A stretch of 64,000 bases of DNA from Fragilaria radians (lineage: Eukaryota; Bacillariophyta; Fragilariophyceae; Fragilariales; Fragilariaceae): contig CAAAJI010000002.1 of assembly GCA_900642245.1 (NCBI GenBank), positions 313,070 through 377,069 of the forward strand, given 5' to 3'. Below are positions 12,130-22,615 of this stretch, in pieces. Every line of letters begins with the position of its first letter. Within the stretch, counting starts at the first letter, position 1. Under the pieces are notes generated by a model that was given only the letters and a program-made list of their open reading frames with translations, was not told the origin of the DNA and did not search any database. The position numbers and the translations under genes are program-made.

Positions 12130-12580
12130 TCACTTACAGGTACAAACGACACAAAGAAGTGAAAGCTGAGTGGAAAAGCGGATTACACGGTTAGTTTTGC
12201 AAAAGGGATAGACATGTTTGCTCCAGTTTCTCCTCACGAAGTTCATTTGGTTGCAGTAGAAGCAAAGGTAAGCATCAAGTGAGCTGACCAGTGTCAACGT
12301 ATTGCTGAAGCCGCATCTGTATACAAGAATCGAGTAAATGCTGGCAAGATCAACAAGTGTTTATGGGGAACTCTTTCTAACGCAACAAAATGGAGGTTCT
12401 TTTTTATCGACGAAAGTAGCTACCTGTGACAAAAGTGATGATTTTAGCTTGAACAAATACTCATATGACGACTCGAAGGTGTTAAATATTCACCGAATTG
12501 TGCACTACATTTTAAAGTGCTCTCACGCATTAAATACTCCACATCCATCTTCGGCTTCATCACCTGCTTCCTTCGATTGG
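12130..12580 (+). pseudogene. PD-(D/E)XK nuclease-like family, broken copy 3
   Basis: On the plus strand the words are DYTVSFAKGIDMFAPVSPHE, then VHLVAVEAK, NAGKINKCLWGTLSNATKW and RFFFIDESSYL. After a frame change come DFSLNKYSYDDSKVLNIHRI and HYILKCSHALNTP. This copy keeps the ExK-type EAK after a hydrophobic strand, with an upstream D, matching the PD-(D/E)XK layout. Internal stops show it is inactive. No true start is visible. Confidence 0.45.
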
Positions 12581-13654
12581 GGATTGCGCATCTTGAACAT
12601 CCAAAAATTATGTCAATTTTTTTCTCCCGCAAAAGCTGGTAACCGTTCAAAATACAGCTCATAGCCTATTCATGAATTCACTTATTTTGCTTATAGAAAT
12701 ACATGATGTACTGTAAAGTGTTATCTCAAATGTCAACGCGCAACTTCGATCCCCAAGATCATATGTAACCTATGCCTTTCATTGAGTGGAGTGAATTTTG
12801 CTTTGAATTATTTCATTAATGTAGACCTTAGCAACTGGATATGACATTGTAAAATGTTTTGATAATTTCAAACGAATTGTGTCGCCAAAAACAAATTCAG
12901 GATACACAGCTCCTTTCTTGACGCATCAACATCCTATCGGTATGCCCGATTTCCTGTTTTTCATCCTTTTACAAATAATTAAGAGCCAGTTGGGTACAAT
13001 TAATTATCTTTCATCAAGTTTAATGACAGCATTTAGTCTGTTTTCAATCATGTGACTTTCAGCTTGGTGCTGATTTGAAGCGTTTGGAGTCTCAATGCCA
13101 AATCATCAATGAGGAAATATTCATTCATAAAGGCAAGTGATTGCTTTTGATATGGAATATTTTCACAGAATACTGGACAATTTTTTATGAAATGGGTCGA
13201 TGCCATAGAAGCCGAGCTATATACGCTACTGAATAGGTAAGTGTGGATATTTATAATGAAGTTCATTTACACAGCTTTTTTCCATCAGTGAAACGGATGA
13301 GGAGACTGGTGACTCATGGAAGGTTGAGAATTTGTGTTATACTGATGGAGAGTCACAATTGGAACAGATGAGACAATTTCAAAGACGTTGATAATCTGAG
13401 ACAATATTACTTGTTTGAAAAAGTGGAGATTATGTAGTTGACGCCCAACTAATAATATTCAACAGGAAAAAAAAGAAAGGTGAAATTTTCATTCTACGTG
13501 CTTTGGAGTTGGCGCTGTTTAGGAGACAATAAATTTCGAAACGCAATGCTGAAAACAAGACTATTGGAAGAAACTTAATCAACTTTTAGTCTGCGGAAGG
13601 AATGATTTCCTTTAATCATTAGGATTACAACCTGTATCCCATATCCTAATATTT
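12581..13654. other. Relic-zone spacer; nothing recognised
   Basis: AT-rich sequence with short ORFs only. Confidence 0.5.
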
Positions 13655-13855
13655 TACTGGTCTGAACCTGTTCTGTACATAGATCCTGTTTTCATACTTC
13701 CAGAAATCACCCAGAGGCCTGGATGCTTTGTAGGCTTTGCAGGCAATTTAGGCTACACACTGACATTCAAGACGTTAATGAATGATTGAAGCACAGTATT
13801 ACGTAGAAGTATTGTCAGATCTGTAGCAGATGCTAACCATTGAATCACTGATAGA
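13655..13855 (+). mobile_element. Copia-type integrase C-terminal fragment (relic)
   Basis: One frame reads SEPVLYIDPVFILPE, RPGCFVGFAGNLGYTLTFK, a stop, then STVLRRSIVRSVADANH. This resembles the module after the integrase core in diatom-type copia polyproteins (GxFxGxxxNxGxxxTF...TVxxRSVVR). Two TGA stops interrupt it. A shorter similar piece is at 16868-16910. Confidence 0.5.
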
Positions 13856-14742
13856 AGAAAATACGATAAGCACAATAGTGATCAATGGCAAAATACTTAC
13901 AGGCAAACTTACGTGCTCATTTTGGCACAAGAGAAACAAGCTCAGAATGGAAAAGAATCATAAAAAGGAAATTTGGTTCATTCTTATGAAGACATGTTAT
14001 GGGAATTGAATCTCTTTATCAATTAGCTACTTGTGAATCAAGAGACATTGAAGTATAAAATCTGTTTCTACAAGAAGTTCGCGGTATAGAAGACTAAAAT
14101 CATGATGCTCTACTGTCCACAATTTACAAGAGGACATTCCTCATTCAGCGTGTTCCCGATACTCTTTGGCCAGTCGAAGCCTGTAAAGGTTGGTACAGGT
14201 GTCTGTGCGGAATATACGTAATTAAGAATAAAAACAAAGACAATCACCATGACCTAAGTGAAATTATAGTTAGCGCTTGGAAAATCTGGAACCTGTCTTG
14301 GAGGCGTCACAACGAAGACATATGCATCAAGATATTCAACGCAATCACAAGATCACACAAACACTATCAACATAAACACTATCTATGAGTGCTACACCAT
14401 CATAAGCCAGAGGTCCGATGGAAGGCTAATACAAAATGCCCAAACTTACTTAAAGGAAGATAGACGCTGGTCAACACTACACCTTGACACTGTCAAGAAG
14501 AAATACATACAAGCAATTCCAATTTATGGAGTCAGATTGTGTCAAAAATACGACCAAAATCCTATCTTAGGTGAAAGGCCGCGGACCCAAGGGACTAGGG
14601 TCGGTGAATCTACATTAACCAATCAAATTAGGGGTTAGGGGTTAGGCGTACACATCATAAATGCCTAGCAGATTGGAATGATATTATCACAATCATGATA
14701 GAATTACTTTGCATTAAGTTTCAACAACCCTACAGAAATCTA
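13856..14742. other. Relic-zone spacer; no gene
   Basis: A short (TTAGGGG)2-like stretch lies near 14628-14645 but is too short to be called telomeric. Otherwise there is nothing recognisable. Confidence 0.5.
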
Positions 14743-15000
14743 TTTTGCAAGGAACCAAAACCCTTTAAATAGGATGCCCTTTCATCATCTTGTAAAGTAC
14801 TACACGGCTAAAAGACCTGATACGCAAAGTTTCAACAAGTCGAACTATCATTAAGTACAAGTTTGGACTTCAAGTTCCCAAAGGAATAAAGAATGCTGCA
14901 TCAGTCATCTGCATCAGTCATCTCTTTTGCAAGAAACCAAAATCTTCTAACAAGATGCCCTTTTATCATCTTGTAAAGTATTGCAAAGTTAAAACGCCTG
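14743..15000. repeat. 77-bp direct repeat flanking a copia RT fragment
   Basis: 14743-14819 and 14925-15000 share most bases (both run from ttttgcaag to tcatcttgtaaagta and end in cctg). Between them, 14850-14900 (+) reads YKFGLQVPKGIKNA, the entry to a copia reverse transcriptase. The repeat may be LTR-derived or a local duplication within an old element. Confidence 0.6.
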
Positions 15001-15304
15001 TGGACATCGCCAGGGTATATTGGAGTGTATCCCTTATATTCTTAAACAAAATCTGATTTAAGTTTTAATTTAACGTATGTGCAACAATTGGCGATTCTAA
15101 ATGTGAGAACTGTTGTGAGAACGTATAATTTTTAGCGATAGTTTAAAAGGATGATTTCAGTAATTACAATTTAAGTGTGAAGAGGTATCTTAACACGTTT
15201 AAACGTGAGGTTAATACAGTGAAACCTCTTCTTTTGAATACTTTTCGTTTGTAAGTCAGGCTGACTATTAATTTGAAAAGTTAATTTAAGTGATTTGTGC
15301 TGTT
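15001..15304. other. Leader region of the copia relic
   Basis: Non-coding sequence just upstream of the gag ATG at 15305. It may contain the remains of an LTR and primer-binding site, but I could not define their borders. Confidence 0.35.
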
Positions 15305-16310
15305 ATGACAGATTTCAGTGCTATTCGGGTACTTAATTTCTCAGGAAGAAAGGAGGAATGCCCGAGTTGGAGTGAAAAGTTCTTAGCCAAGGCTAAGCAC
15401 TCTGGGATCAAGAATGTACTGTTGGGAAAGGTAGAAATCCCTATGAGCTTGGATGTGATTGATGAGAAGACAGAAGAAGGAAAGAGACTGTTGCGTATCA
15501 CCGATCTTAACGAGATTGCCTATACAGAATTGATACTTTCTTTTGATGTGAGCAATAGTAATGGAAAGTTTGCCTTTGGAATCGTGAAGAGTTGTAAGAC
15601 AAAAGAGTTTGAAGATGGTAACGCAGTGCTAGCTTGGAAAAAGTTGAGGAAAAAGCCTGATCCCGTTTCCGACCCATCATTAGTGAAGACTGAAAGGATG
15701 TTTAGAGAATCTAGACTAGGAAAGAATGAAGATCCGGAGATATGGATAAACAACCTAGAAGATCTACGCATCAAGTTACAAGCAATGTGTTCAAGTATGA
15801 CTGATGATCAGTTTATTGTTCAAGTCCTGAACAGTTCAACAAGTGATTACGAGCTGCAAATACTTTTATTGGAAAAACAGATTGGAAGTAAAGATAACCC
15901 CTTGTCTTAAAGGAAGAGCTTAACCTACAATTTGAAAGACTTTCCACTAAGCAAAATGATAATTTGGGCGAGGAAAATGCATTATTCACTTCGCAATTCA
16001 AGCGCAAATGCAGGATATGTGGCAAACTTGGGCATAAGGCAATACAATGTAAGTCAAAGCAAGGTAAAGATGAAACCTTAGATGTTATGTGCAATTATTG
16101 CAAGAAGATCGGTCATGTGAAAGCAAATTTTTTCAAGTTGATGAGGAAGAATTTGGGCGTGAGAAACTTTGGTGGTGCTTAAAATGGCGTAGGAAGTACG
16201 GCAGATGTAGTACTATCATCAATGACCAAGATTGAAAACCTTGGCAATGGCATTTGGATTGGTGACAGTGATACAGATTTTATTTCTGATTCTAATGTGA
16301 CAAGATGATG
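15305..16310 (+). mobile_element. Ty1/copia gag with CCHC knuckles, truncated
   Basis: From the ATG at 15305 a 201-residue frame runs to 15910 and has the copia gag (UBN2-type) pattern. It includes GRKEECPSWSEKFLAKAK near the start, AWKKLRKK, then TERMFRESRLGKNEDPEIWI and MTDDQFIVQVLN. After a stop, the next frame (15964-16182) holds a complete zinc knuckle, CRICGKLGHKAIQC. A second knuckle follows, CNYCKKIGHVKANFFK, whose last Cys is replaced by Phe. Near 16250 a protease-like start, NGIWIGDSDTDF, appears and stops soon after. The element therefore ends in the protease; no integrase or RT follows. It is the best preserved gag in the window but is not functional as a whole. Confidence 0.8.
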
Positions 16311-17151
16311 ATATCGTATGGAGTTTCTCCTTGTGACTTGCTTAATTGAATTCTGCTGTTACAAAATTTGGTGGCATACTTGCAAAGCATACACATTGAG
16401 ATTACTGTAGAAGAAAACCCAATCATCATAGCAGCTTACTCCTCCTCAAGCCAGTCATGTCAGGTGAGATGCATGGAGTGTTTCTTGAGGAAGTCTAGCA
16501 CTTTTCTAAACAGTTTACTTGTTTGATTGTTTTCTTCTGCTTTTCCTAGATCAGCAACTACAGATTTTTTAAGAGCTTTTCCTTGCTTGTGAAGTACTAT
16601 GATATGAATGTTGTTGGACAACATATATAGTTTGTAGAAATAAAGAATGGATTATATGCTCTTCTCCTCCTTGTTGCTGAGGATAAATCAACCGTATCTG
16701 GATTTCAGGCTTGGTTTCTTGAAACTTGGGAGAGAATTGTTGCGGAAGGTTTTGCACATACCATGTTCAGTTCACAATCTAAGCACAAATCACCAAATTT
16801 AGTGGAAAATATCAGAACAGGTCTCAAAGGGAAAAGGGACACCACAGATTTCCAAATTCTCATGATTTGTTGGTTTGAACCCTGTCTTGTATCTAGATCC
16901 TGTCTCTAGTTGGAGAAAGTGGTTATGGAAACTAATATTTGAATGTAGTGGTTACGGATACCATGATTCATATTTTTATGACTAAGCAAACGTATGAAAG
17001 ATGCATCTGCTTTCTTGATTTATAATTGCCTTCAATTATCTAGATCTATATTGTCTAAATAGTCACAAGTGTAATATCTTGACAGCAATTTACAATTTAC
17101 ACGAAACCTTTTTTCTCTTACTAAAATAATGATGACTAAAGATTTGATTGG
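16311..17151. other. Intergenic with a small copia scrap
   Basis: 16868-16910 (+) resembles the start of the integrase tail at 13655 (LNPVLYLDPVS). Otherwise nothing is recognised. Confidence 0.45.
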
Positions 17152-18099
17152 TTACAAATCGAAAAATGCTAGTAAAGATGGCGCGCAAATGGAAATAGGT
17201 TCCAAGAAAAATGAGCTAGGTGTGCCGTAAAGCGATGAGGGACAAAGGGTTTGGGAAATATCCCTAACTTGTCCACTTGCCTCATTTAAATACACGTTTA
17301 CATCCCACTCAATAGTATCATGACTCATTCCCCAGGCTTCTAACGAATACACATGTCCTCTATTTCTAGGGGTAACATATGCCGGACCTCGGAAGTCTGG
17401 CCCGAAAAAGGATCTGGGTTCTTGTTTTTCGTCTAGAAGGATTGGTAGATGAATAAGTAACGGATGATACTTTGACTTTCGGGAGGTGAACAGTAAATGA
17501 ATCACAGGAACTCCATATGGCATAAAATCCCAACCATTGGGACCCAATCCACCTAGAATTCCTGAGGATCCTGGAGCTAAAGTTGTAAATGTAGTACTGT
17601 TAAGCGTTGCCCGACAAATTCCATTTCTCTTTGATATTGACGAATATTGACCGTTTGGCTTGGCTTGCCAAACCTCTATTTTGATATCATCCACGTCAGC
17701 AATGGGTGTACAGCAGCACTTCTTGCCTCTCTCTGATATTGTTGACTTGCACTGAAACAGTTGTAGGTGGAATTTTAGCTTCGGCACTATCCGCTTCGAC
17801 TTTCGTCCAAAAGGCCACGTGGAAGGATTGTAGGTCGATTTTAAATCATTATCACAAATCGAATTTTTAGTGGGCGCATCAGGAGTATATGATTGTGCAG
17901 AACCACCTCGACGATAGAACGGTTGATTCGTCATGCACCTAGACTCGTCATCACATAACGGTGGTGCCGATTCGAACTCACAGGTCTTGCCTTCCTCACA
18001 AACTTTAATGATTTCGGAAGCTTGAGAGAAAAGTAAAAGGCTTGATAGTATGAAGAAGGATGAAGTTTTTCTTCGATTAATCATGAATCGAGGTAACAT
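17152..18099 (-). CDS. Secreted intradiol ring-cleavage dioxygenase-like protein
   Basis: This is a single-exon gene of 315 residues. The N-terminus has a basic n-region (FMINRRK) and a hydrophobic core (FFILSSLLLF), with a likely cleavage near residue 28, so it probably enters the secretory pathway. A Cys-rich segment follows (residues 34-55, 118-130). The domain core, DIKIEVWQAKPNGQYS (138-153), strongly resembles the intradiol dioxygenase strand with the first iron-ligand Tyr (here Tyr152). The later WDFMPYGVPVIHLLF (190-204) matches the strand that normally carries the H-x-H iron ligands, but only the second His (His201) is kept and Val199 sits in the first position. At the second Tyr ligand position (PGxY in the family) it has PGSS (176-179). 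Two of four ligands therefore look absent, and it may be a non-catalytic or altered homologue. It could also be a related transthyretin-like fold. Confidence 0.7.
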   Translation of the reverse strand: MLPRFMINRRKTSSFFILSSLLLFSQASEIIKVCEEGKTCEFESAPPLCDDESRCMTNQPFYRRGGSAQSYTPDAPTKNSICDNDLKSTYNPSTWPFGRKSKRIVPKLKFHLQLFQCKSTISERGKKCCCTPIADVDDIKIEVWQAKPNGQYSSISKRNGICRATLNSTTFTTLAPGSSGILGGLGPNGWDFMPYGVPVIHLLFTSRKSKYHPLLIHLPILLDEKQEPRSFFGPDFRGPAYVTPRNRGHVYSLEAWGMSHDTIEWDVNVYLNEASGQVRDISQTLCPSSLYGTPSSFFLEPISICAPSLLAFFDL

Positions 18100-19635
18100 T
18101 CTTGTTTGGAAACGTTTTTATGTATAATAGTTGAGACAAAACTTGTCCTGAGGTAATGTGTAGAGGTAAACGAGTAATTCAGTACGAGTAGCAATTGGAA
18201 GGCCAGCCATGTGTATAAATAACACTCTCCTTACTTGCGGAGAAGCTCGTAAATGGTGTGAAACAGTAGTTTACAAGGACAAATAAGTAGCTCAGTTCTT
18301 TTCTCTTTGGGACACTCATCTTAATTCTGGTTGAAAATCTTGCCTGGTAGAATGGTATCTCAAGTACTCAAGTTAGTCTTCAGACAACAGAGGATTTGAA
18401 ATACTGGCTGCAAAAGCACCAAATCATTTTCTAACTAATGGAAGTGGCACTTATTCCGTTTCTTACATGCAACAAATCAGCAAGATAGGTCCGTACATTG
18501 AATGCTTAAAGACGAATTTATCTTATTCCCAATTATTCATTTTTTGTTATCAACATCTAGGTTCATATGCTAGAAGGTCACATAAAAATTAAGACATGTG
18601 AAATAGGGAAGGAAGTCCTATGAATAGACTCTGTCTCAATTTTCGTTATCGGAAATGGGGGAAATTTCAAGAATACTGAGCATCCTGAAAAAAAATGCAG
18701 ATACTGGGTTCACACTCTTCATACATTTAATCTAGGGTGATGAGATTGATCCTCTGGGTGAAGGCTATCACCATTATCGGTGAAATCAACTTGACTAATT
18801 CGGCATCCGAAACCTTAGTGGAATGAAAATATTTGTTAACCAGTGATAGTGCTGCATATGCAATCAAACAAAGTCAAGTAGGGACTAAGTTGTAGCAGAT
18901 TATCCACAAGTAATATTTGAATTGAAAATTGGTTTGATTAGCGGCTTGGGTTGAGAATGTTATCGTATTCGTGTTCGCAATAGTAGAAGTATTGGCCACA
19001 CCACTTTATTACAATTTTATTGTCTTCTCGTATTGCAAATAATCTCAACTGCAGCTGAGTGTATATTACTTTTTCAAAAATTGAAGTAAGAAACGCATGC
19101 TAAATATGCCGTTTGAAAAGTATCAATGTTTGCAACCATCATTTCCTTGTGCCACTCTGAGGCCACGGCTTGAACAAAATTCAACATGATGTAGACACAA
19201 TCTAGTGTTATAAAATATGAATAAGGAGAAAAGGCCGTTGATTTATTAAGTTTCTGCCTAATCAAACCTTTAAATTGCTTTATAAGGACCAGAAAACCAA
19301 GTCTGCCTCATGCGATAAATTTACACTGAAATCCTTCTTACCGGTGTAGACAGATAATATAGATCCAACTGCAAGCTCCAAAAGATTATTGTCAGGACGC
19401 TCTACACCCTGGATCGCATTCAAATGTTGTTCAAGCAATAAATAGCAATTGACCACTTAATCAACTCATGAGGTTATGGGTTGTACATGCTACCACTATT
19501 TATCCCTAATGATGATTCGTAGATTGTGCATTTCTTTTTGAAATGTGACATCTGAATTTTTTCAAAACCACACCTGACATCGGTTTTGATTTTTGGGGGA
19601 CCTGATTTTGCAATTGTGTCAAATCCTCACTGGCC
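18100..19635. other. Intergenic; promoter side of two divergent genes
   Basis: The region lies between the intradiol-like gene (-) and the DUF1415 gene (+). No gene, RNA or transposon motif was recognised. Confidence 0.6.
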
Positions 19636-20829
19636 ATGATGAGATTTATCTCTGTCACTTTTTCCGTATTTCAGTTGATATTGACATGCTCCGGATTTTC
19701 TCATTATTCAATAAGAAATCCTTCTAATCGACAAATCCTATTTCGTGTTCCAAGTGTGCCATCGGATTGGGATGAAGAACGAATTTCGAATTACTTTGAA
19801 ACGGCACTTCGTGATCTACAAATTGAAGGGATTCCACTTTTAGGATGTGATGCTGATCAAGTTCATACTCTTCAAGCAGCCTTATGGACAACAATGGCAG
19901 AGCTTCTCGATCAACCAGATGCAAACAAGGCTTGTATGATTCTTGAGCAGATTCCAGTGGCTGCACTTAAAACTTTCGTTGACGATTTTTTAATTCTTAA
20001 AAACCAGATCGATCAAATGGTAAACCTTCCTGAGCTTCATCGGTTGACTATATCCCTAGTGGCAAAGGGACTTGGCCCTGCAGTCCTCGTAGAAGTCACA
20101 GCAGATGATGACTGTAAACCATCTCCAACGTACTCTTCTGTTGATGAATTTAAGTATTCAGCAGCTATGAAAGCCTTCATGGAGAGAGTCGTCATAGGTA
20201 GTAGCAATGATCCAGCGACAATAGGGCTGGGAGATGAAGGGAGCGCTCAACCAATATTATACCGCACCTCATTTTCTAAAAATGTATGTTCGGTAGTTGC
20301 AACTTTCTGGAATTGCATCTGTGAAATGCAGTTATCCCCTGATGTTGGAACCATTTGCCTCATCATGCCGTTCGTTGACGATTCACTTCATGATCGATTT
20401 GTATCAGTGGCTCAGCTTCTTGGTCGCTCGCTCTGTCTATATCAAGGAGACTCAGTGTTTACATTAGTTCACTTCCATCCAAACTATAATCGATCGCTCA
20501 TTCATCCTGTGGATCAACCGGCATTTGGTCATATACCTCCAATTGGTTGGCTCCGTCCTATGCTTAGTGCTCATGGCAATGAAATATCGATAGATGATGC
20601 ATCTCTCCAAAAATCGAATTACCAACGCCGGTCTCCGGTTATGGCAGTCAATATAGTTCGAAATGATCTACTAGCCGACCCCACGATTGTAGAGATTAAA
20701 TTGGATTCTGGAAAATTGGTTCAAGCTAGTGGCCTCGAAATATATTGCCCTAATGCATTGCTGCTTGCATCGATGGATGAATCTGTTTTAGGTTCAGCAC
20801 TTGAGGCAGAAAAGTCCATACTATTATAA
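19636..20829 (+). CDS. DUF1415-family protein, probably plastid-targeted
   Basis: This is a single-exon gene of 397 residues. Residues about 175-345 resemble bacterial DUF1415 (COG3310) proteins, including VHFHPNY (278-284) and YQRRSPVMAVNIVR (329-342). The function of the family is unknown. The typical NLCPFA element of the bacterial N-terminus is not evident here. The protein also has about 125 additional residues (45-170) before the domain, which I do not recognise. The N-terminus looks like a bipartite plastid signal: a hydrophobic signal peptide (residues 3-18), then CSG|FSHYSIRNPSNRQ with Phe21 at +1 and a Ser/Asn/Arg-rich stretch. Two ATGs are adjacent at 19636 and 19639, and either gives the same targeting peptide. 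It converges on the CRY-DASH gene, with only 43 bp between the stop codons. Confidence 0.8.
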   Translation: MMRFISVTFSVFQLILTCSGFSHYSIRNPSNRQILFRVPSVPSDWDEERISNYFETALRDLQIEGIPLLGCDADQVHTLQAALWTTMAELLDQPDANKACMILEQIPVAALKTFVDDFLILKNQIDQMVNLPELHRLTISLVAKGLGPAVLVEVTADDDCKPSPTYSSVDEFKYSAAMKAFMERVVIGSSNDPATIGLGDEGSAQPILYRTSFSKNVCSVVATFWNCICEMQLSPDVGTICLIMPFVDDSLHDRFVSVAQLLGRSLCLYQGDSVFTLVHFHPNYNRSLIHPVDQPAFGHIPPIGWLRPMLSAHGNEISIDDASLQKSNYQRRSPVMAVNIVRNDLLADPTIVEIKLDSGKLVQASGLEIYCPNALLLASMDESVLGSALEAEKSILL

Positions 20830-20872
20830 TTCTAAGCATGAAACTATATTTCTTAAATAAGTTCGAGCTTTT

Positions 20873-22615
20873 TTATTTCATACGGATTTGTCCTGGCTTT
20901 AGACTTTTCATATCTTGGCGTTGACCACGACTTCTGTTTTTGTTATCTGGAGGGCGCCCGTTTCCACCTTCTCCTTTAGGTACATACCCATATGGCGAAA
21001 TAAATGGGTTTGGATAGTCCACTCCAAGGCGAACACCATACTGCATTTGTTGGAATTGCGTCATTTTCCAAGGCTCATGAATCAGTTCTGATGGCACGTT
21101 TTTTAACTCTGGAATCCACAGCCGAATGTAATCACCGTGTTGATCATAGTCTTTACTTTGTTTGACAATGTTGAATTTATTCAGTCGCCCTCCCGTCATG
21201 GCGGCCCCACTACACCAGTTGCCCCAATTCGAATGAACATCATAATCCAGAAGAATTGATTCAAAGTAATCGGCTCCATGTCTCCAATCAGTGTTCATAT
21301 CATGCGCGAGAAAGGAGCATACATTCTGACGCCCACGATTGCTCATAAATCCAGTTGATACAAGCTCTCTCATGTTGGCATCAACCAAAGGGAATCCAGT
21401 CTTTCCCTCTTTCCAGAGCTGGAAGTGGCGCTTGTCGTAACCCCAACGTTTATCCGATTGTATGGTACCCCCAGGGAAAAATATATTGTTACCGTGCTTG
21501 AGGGCGAAAAATTTGAAAAAATCTCTCCAAAGAAGCTCGAAAACTACCCAATAAGTGCTTTTGTTTTGAACTCGAGCTTGTTCATACTTCAGACACTCGT
21601 TAGCCACATATCTTGGAGATAGACAGCCATGAGCAAGCCACGGGGCAAACTTTGTTGAGTAATCACCACCAATCATCCCGTTTCGGGTATCAAAATATAC
21701 CTTGAGTAAATCTTTTTCCCAAATGTAATCTTGAACTCTTGCCAAGGCATTTGATTCACCACCATGAAATGCAAGTACTGTCCTTTTATCTATACTGCTG
21801 GCCTCAATTACCTGATCATCGGTATATCCAAGTTCGGATAATGTTGGCATATATGTCAATGAGCATTTGGGGATTCCATTTATTTCAATAGACACTAAGG
21901 AAAGGTCGCCTTTCTTTGGTACAGGTAACGGCTTTCCAATAACACAGATCTTTTCCAACTTATTTCGAAATGGAGTAAAAGTATCTGGCATACCATATAC
22001 GCCATCTTTAAACGGAAGATCCTCCAAGTTATAAAGTGTTGAGCCCCAAACAGTATTGAGTGAGGATTTGGGATTGTATTTAGTCAACGAGGCTCTAATC
22101 GCTTTGTCTACTGACAATTCTTCCGAGCAAACTTCCTCTTGGCAAATGATTCGAGGAATTGTATGCTGCGTTTCATCAATCTTCGTCATTAAGTTGTACA
22201 ACACTTCTTCAGGCTTTCCATGTGCGACAATCAATCCTGATCCATGAGCTTCAAGTTGTTTTCGCAAATCAACCACACTTTCAATAATGAAATGTGCACG
22301 TTTCGATCCACACTTTAGACTTCCGAAGGAAGATCGTGCACCATCTCCAAAGATACGTGGATCGAATATAAATATTGGAAGAATGCCAGCATTCGGGTTA
22401 GACTTTTTTGCAAGATCTACCGTCTTACAAAGGGATGGATTGTCATGAAGGCGCAGATCCATCATGCGAAACCAATGAATGAACAGATTTTTTCCACTCT
22501 CCCCCATAGATGATGTCGAGAGACTCTTGACTGGATGTGCTTTGCTGGATAGCGATTTACTGATAGTCGACATCATTAGAATCAACGTTAACAACAACAA
22601 TAATCTCAGTGTCAT
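20873..22615 (-). CDS. Cryptochrome DASH (photolyase/cryptochrome family)
   Basis: This is a single-exon gene of 580 residues. The N-terminal photolyase alpha/beta domain begins at NLFIHWFRMMDLRLHDNP (43-60). The FAD-binding half has GGDYSTKFAPWLAHGCLS (316-333), LLWRDFF (361-367), NRGRQNVCSFLAHDMNTDWR (426-445), DYDVHSNWGNW (457-467) and NIVKQSKDYDQHGDYIR (482-498). The C-terminal tail RGQRQDMKSLKPGQ (563-576) is characteristic of CRY-DASH. These proteins bind FAD and usually MTHF, and repair pyrimidine dimers in single-stranded or looped DNA under blue light; some act as photoreceptors. The hydrophobic N-terminus (LRLLLLLTLILM) followed by a basic Ser-rich stretch suggests organelle or secretory-route targeting, with no clear Phe at +1. 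The usual WFRxDLR motif carries one extra residue (RMMDLR). Confidence 0.93.
   Translation of the reverse strand: MTLRLLLLLTLILMMSTISKSLSSKAHPVKSLSTSSMGESGKNLFIHWFRMMDLRLHDNPSLCKTVDLAKKSNPNAGILPIFIFDPRIFGDGARSSFGSLKCGSKRAHFIIESVVDLRKQLEAHGSGLIVAHGKPEEVLYNLMTKIDETQHTIPRIICQEEVCSEELSVDKAIRASLTKYNPKSSLNTVWGSTLYNLEDLPFKDGVYGMPDTFTPFRNKLEKICVIGKPLPVPKKGDLSLVSIEINGIPKCSLTYMPTLSELGYTDDQVIEASSIDKRTVLAFHGGESNALARVQDYIWEKDLLKVYFDTRNGMIGGDYSTKFAPWLAHGCLSPRYVANECLKYEQARVQNKSTYWVVFELLWRDFFKFFALKHGNNIFFPGGTIQSDKRWGYDKRHFQLWKEGKTGFPLVDANMRELVSTGFMSNRGRQNVCSFLAHDMNTDWRHGADYFESILLDYDVHSNWGNWCSGAAMTGGRLNKFNIVKQSKDYDQHGDYIRLWIPELKNVPSELIHEPWKMTQFQQMQYGVRLGVDYPNPFISPYGYVPKGEGGNGRPPDNKNRSRGQRQDMKSLKPGQIRMK

Noticed and set aside
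14628..14645. TTAGGGG-like repeat resembling a telomere
   Set aside because: Only about two units, so chance is sufficient in AT-rich DNA.
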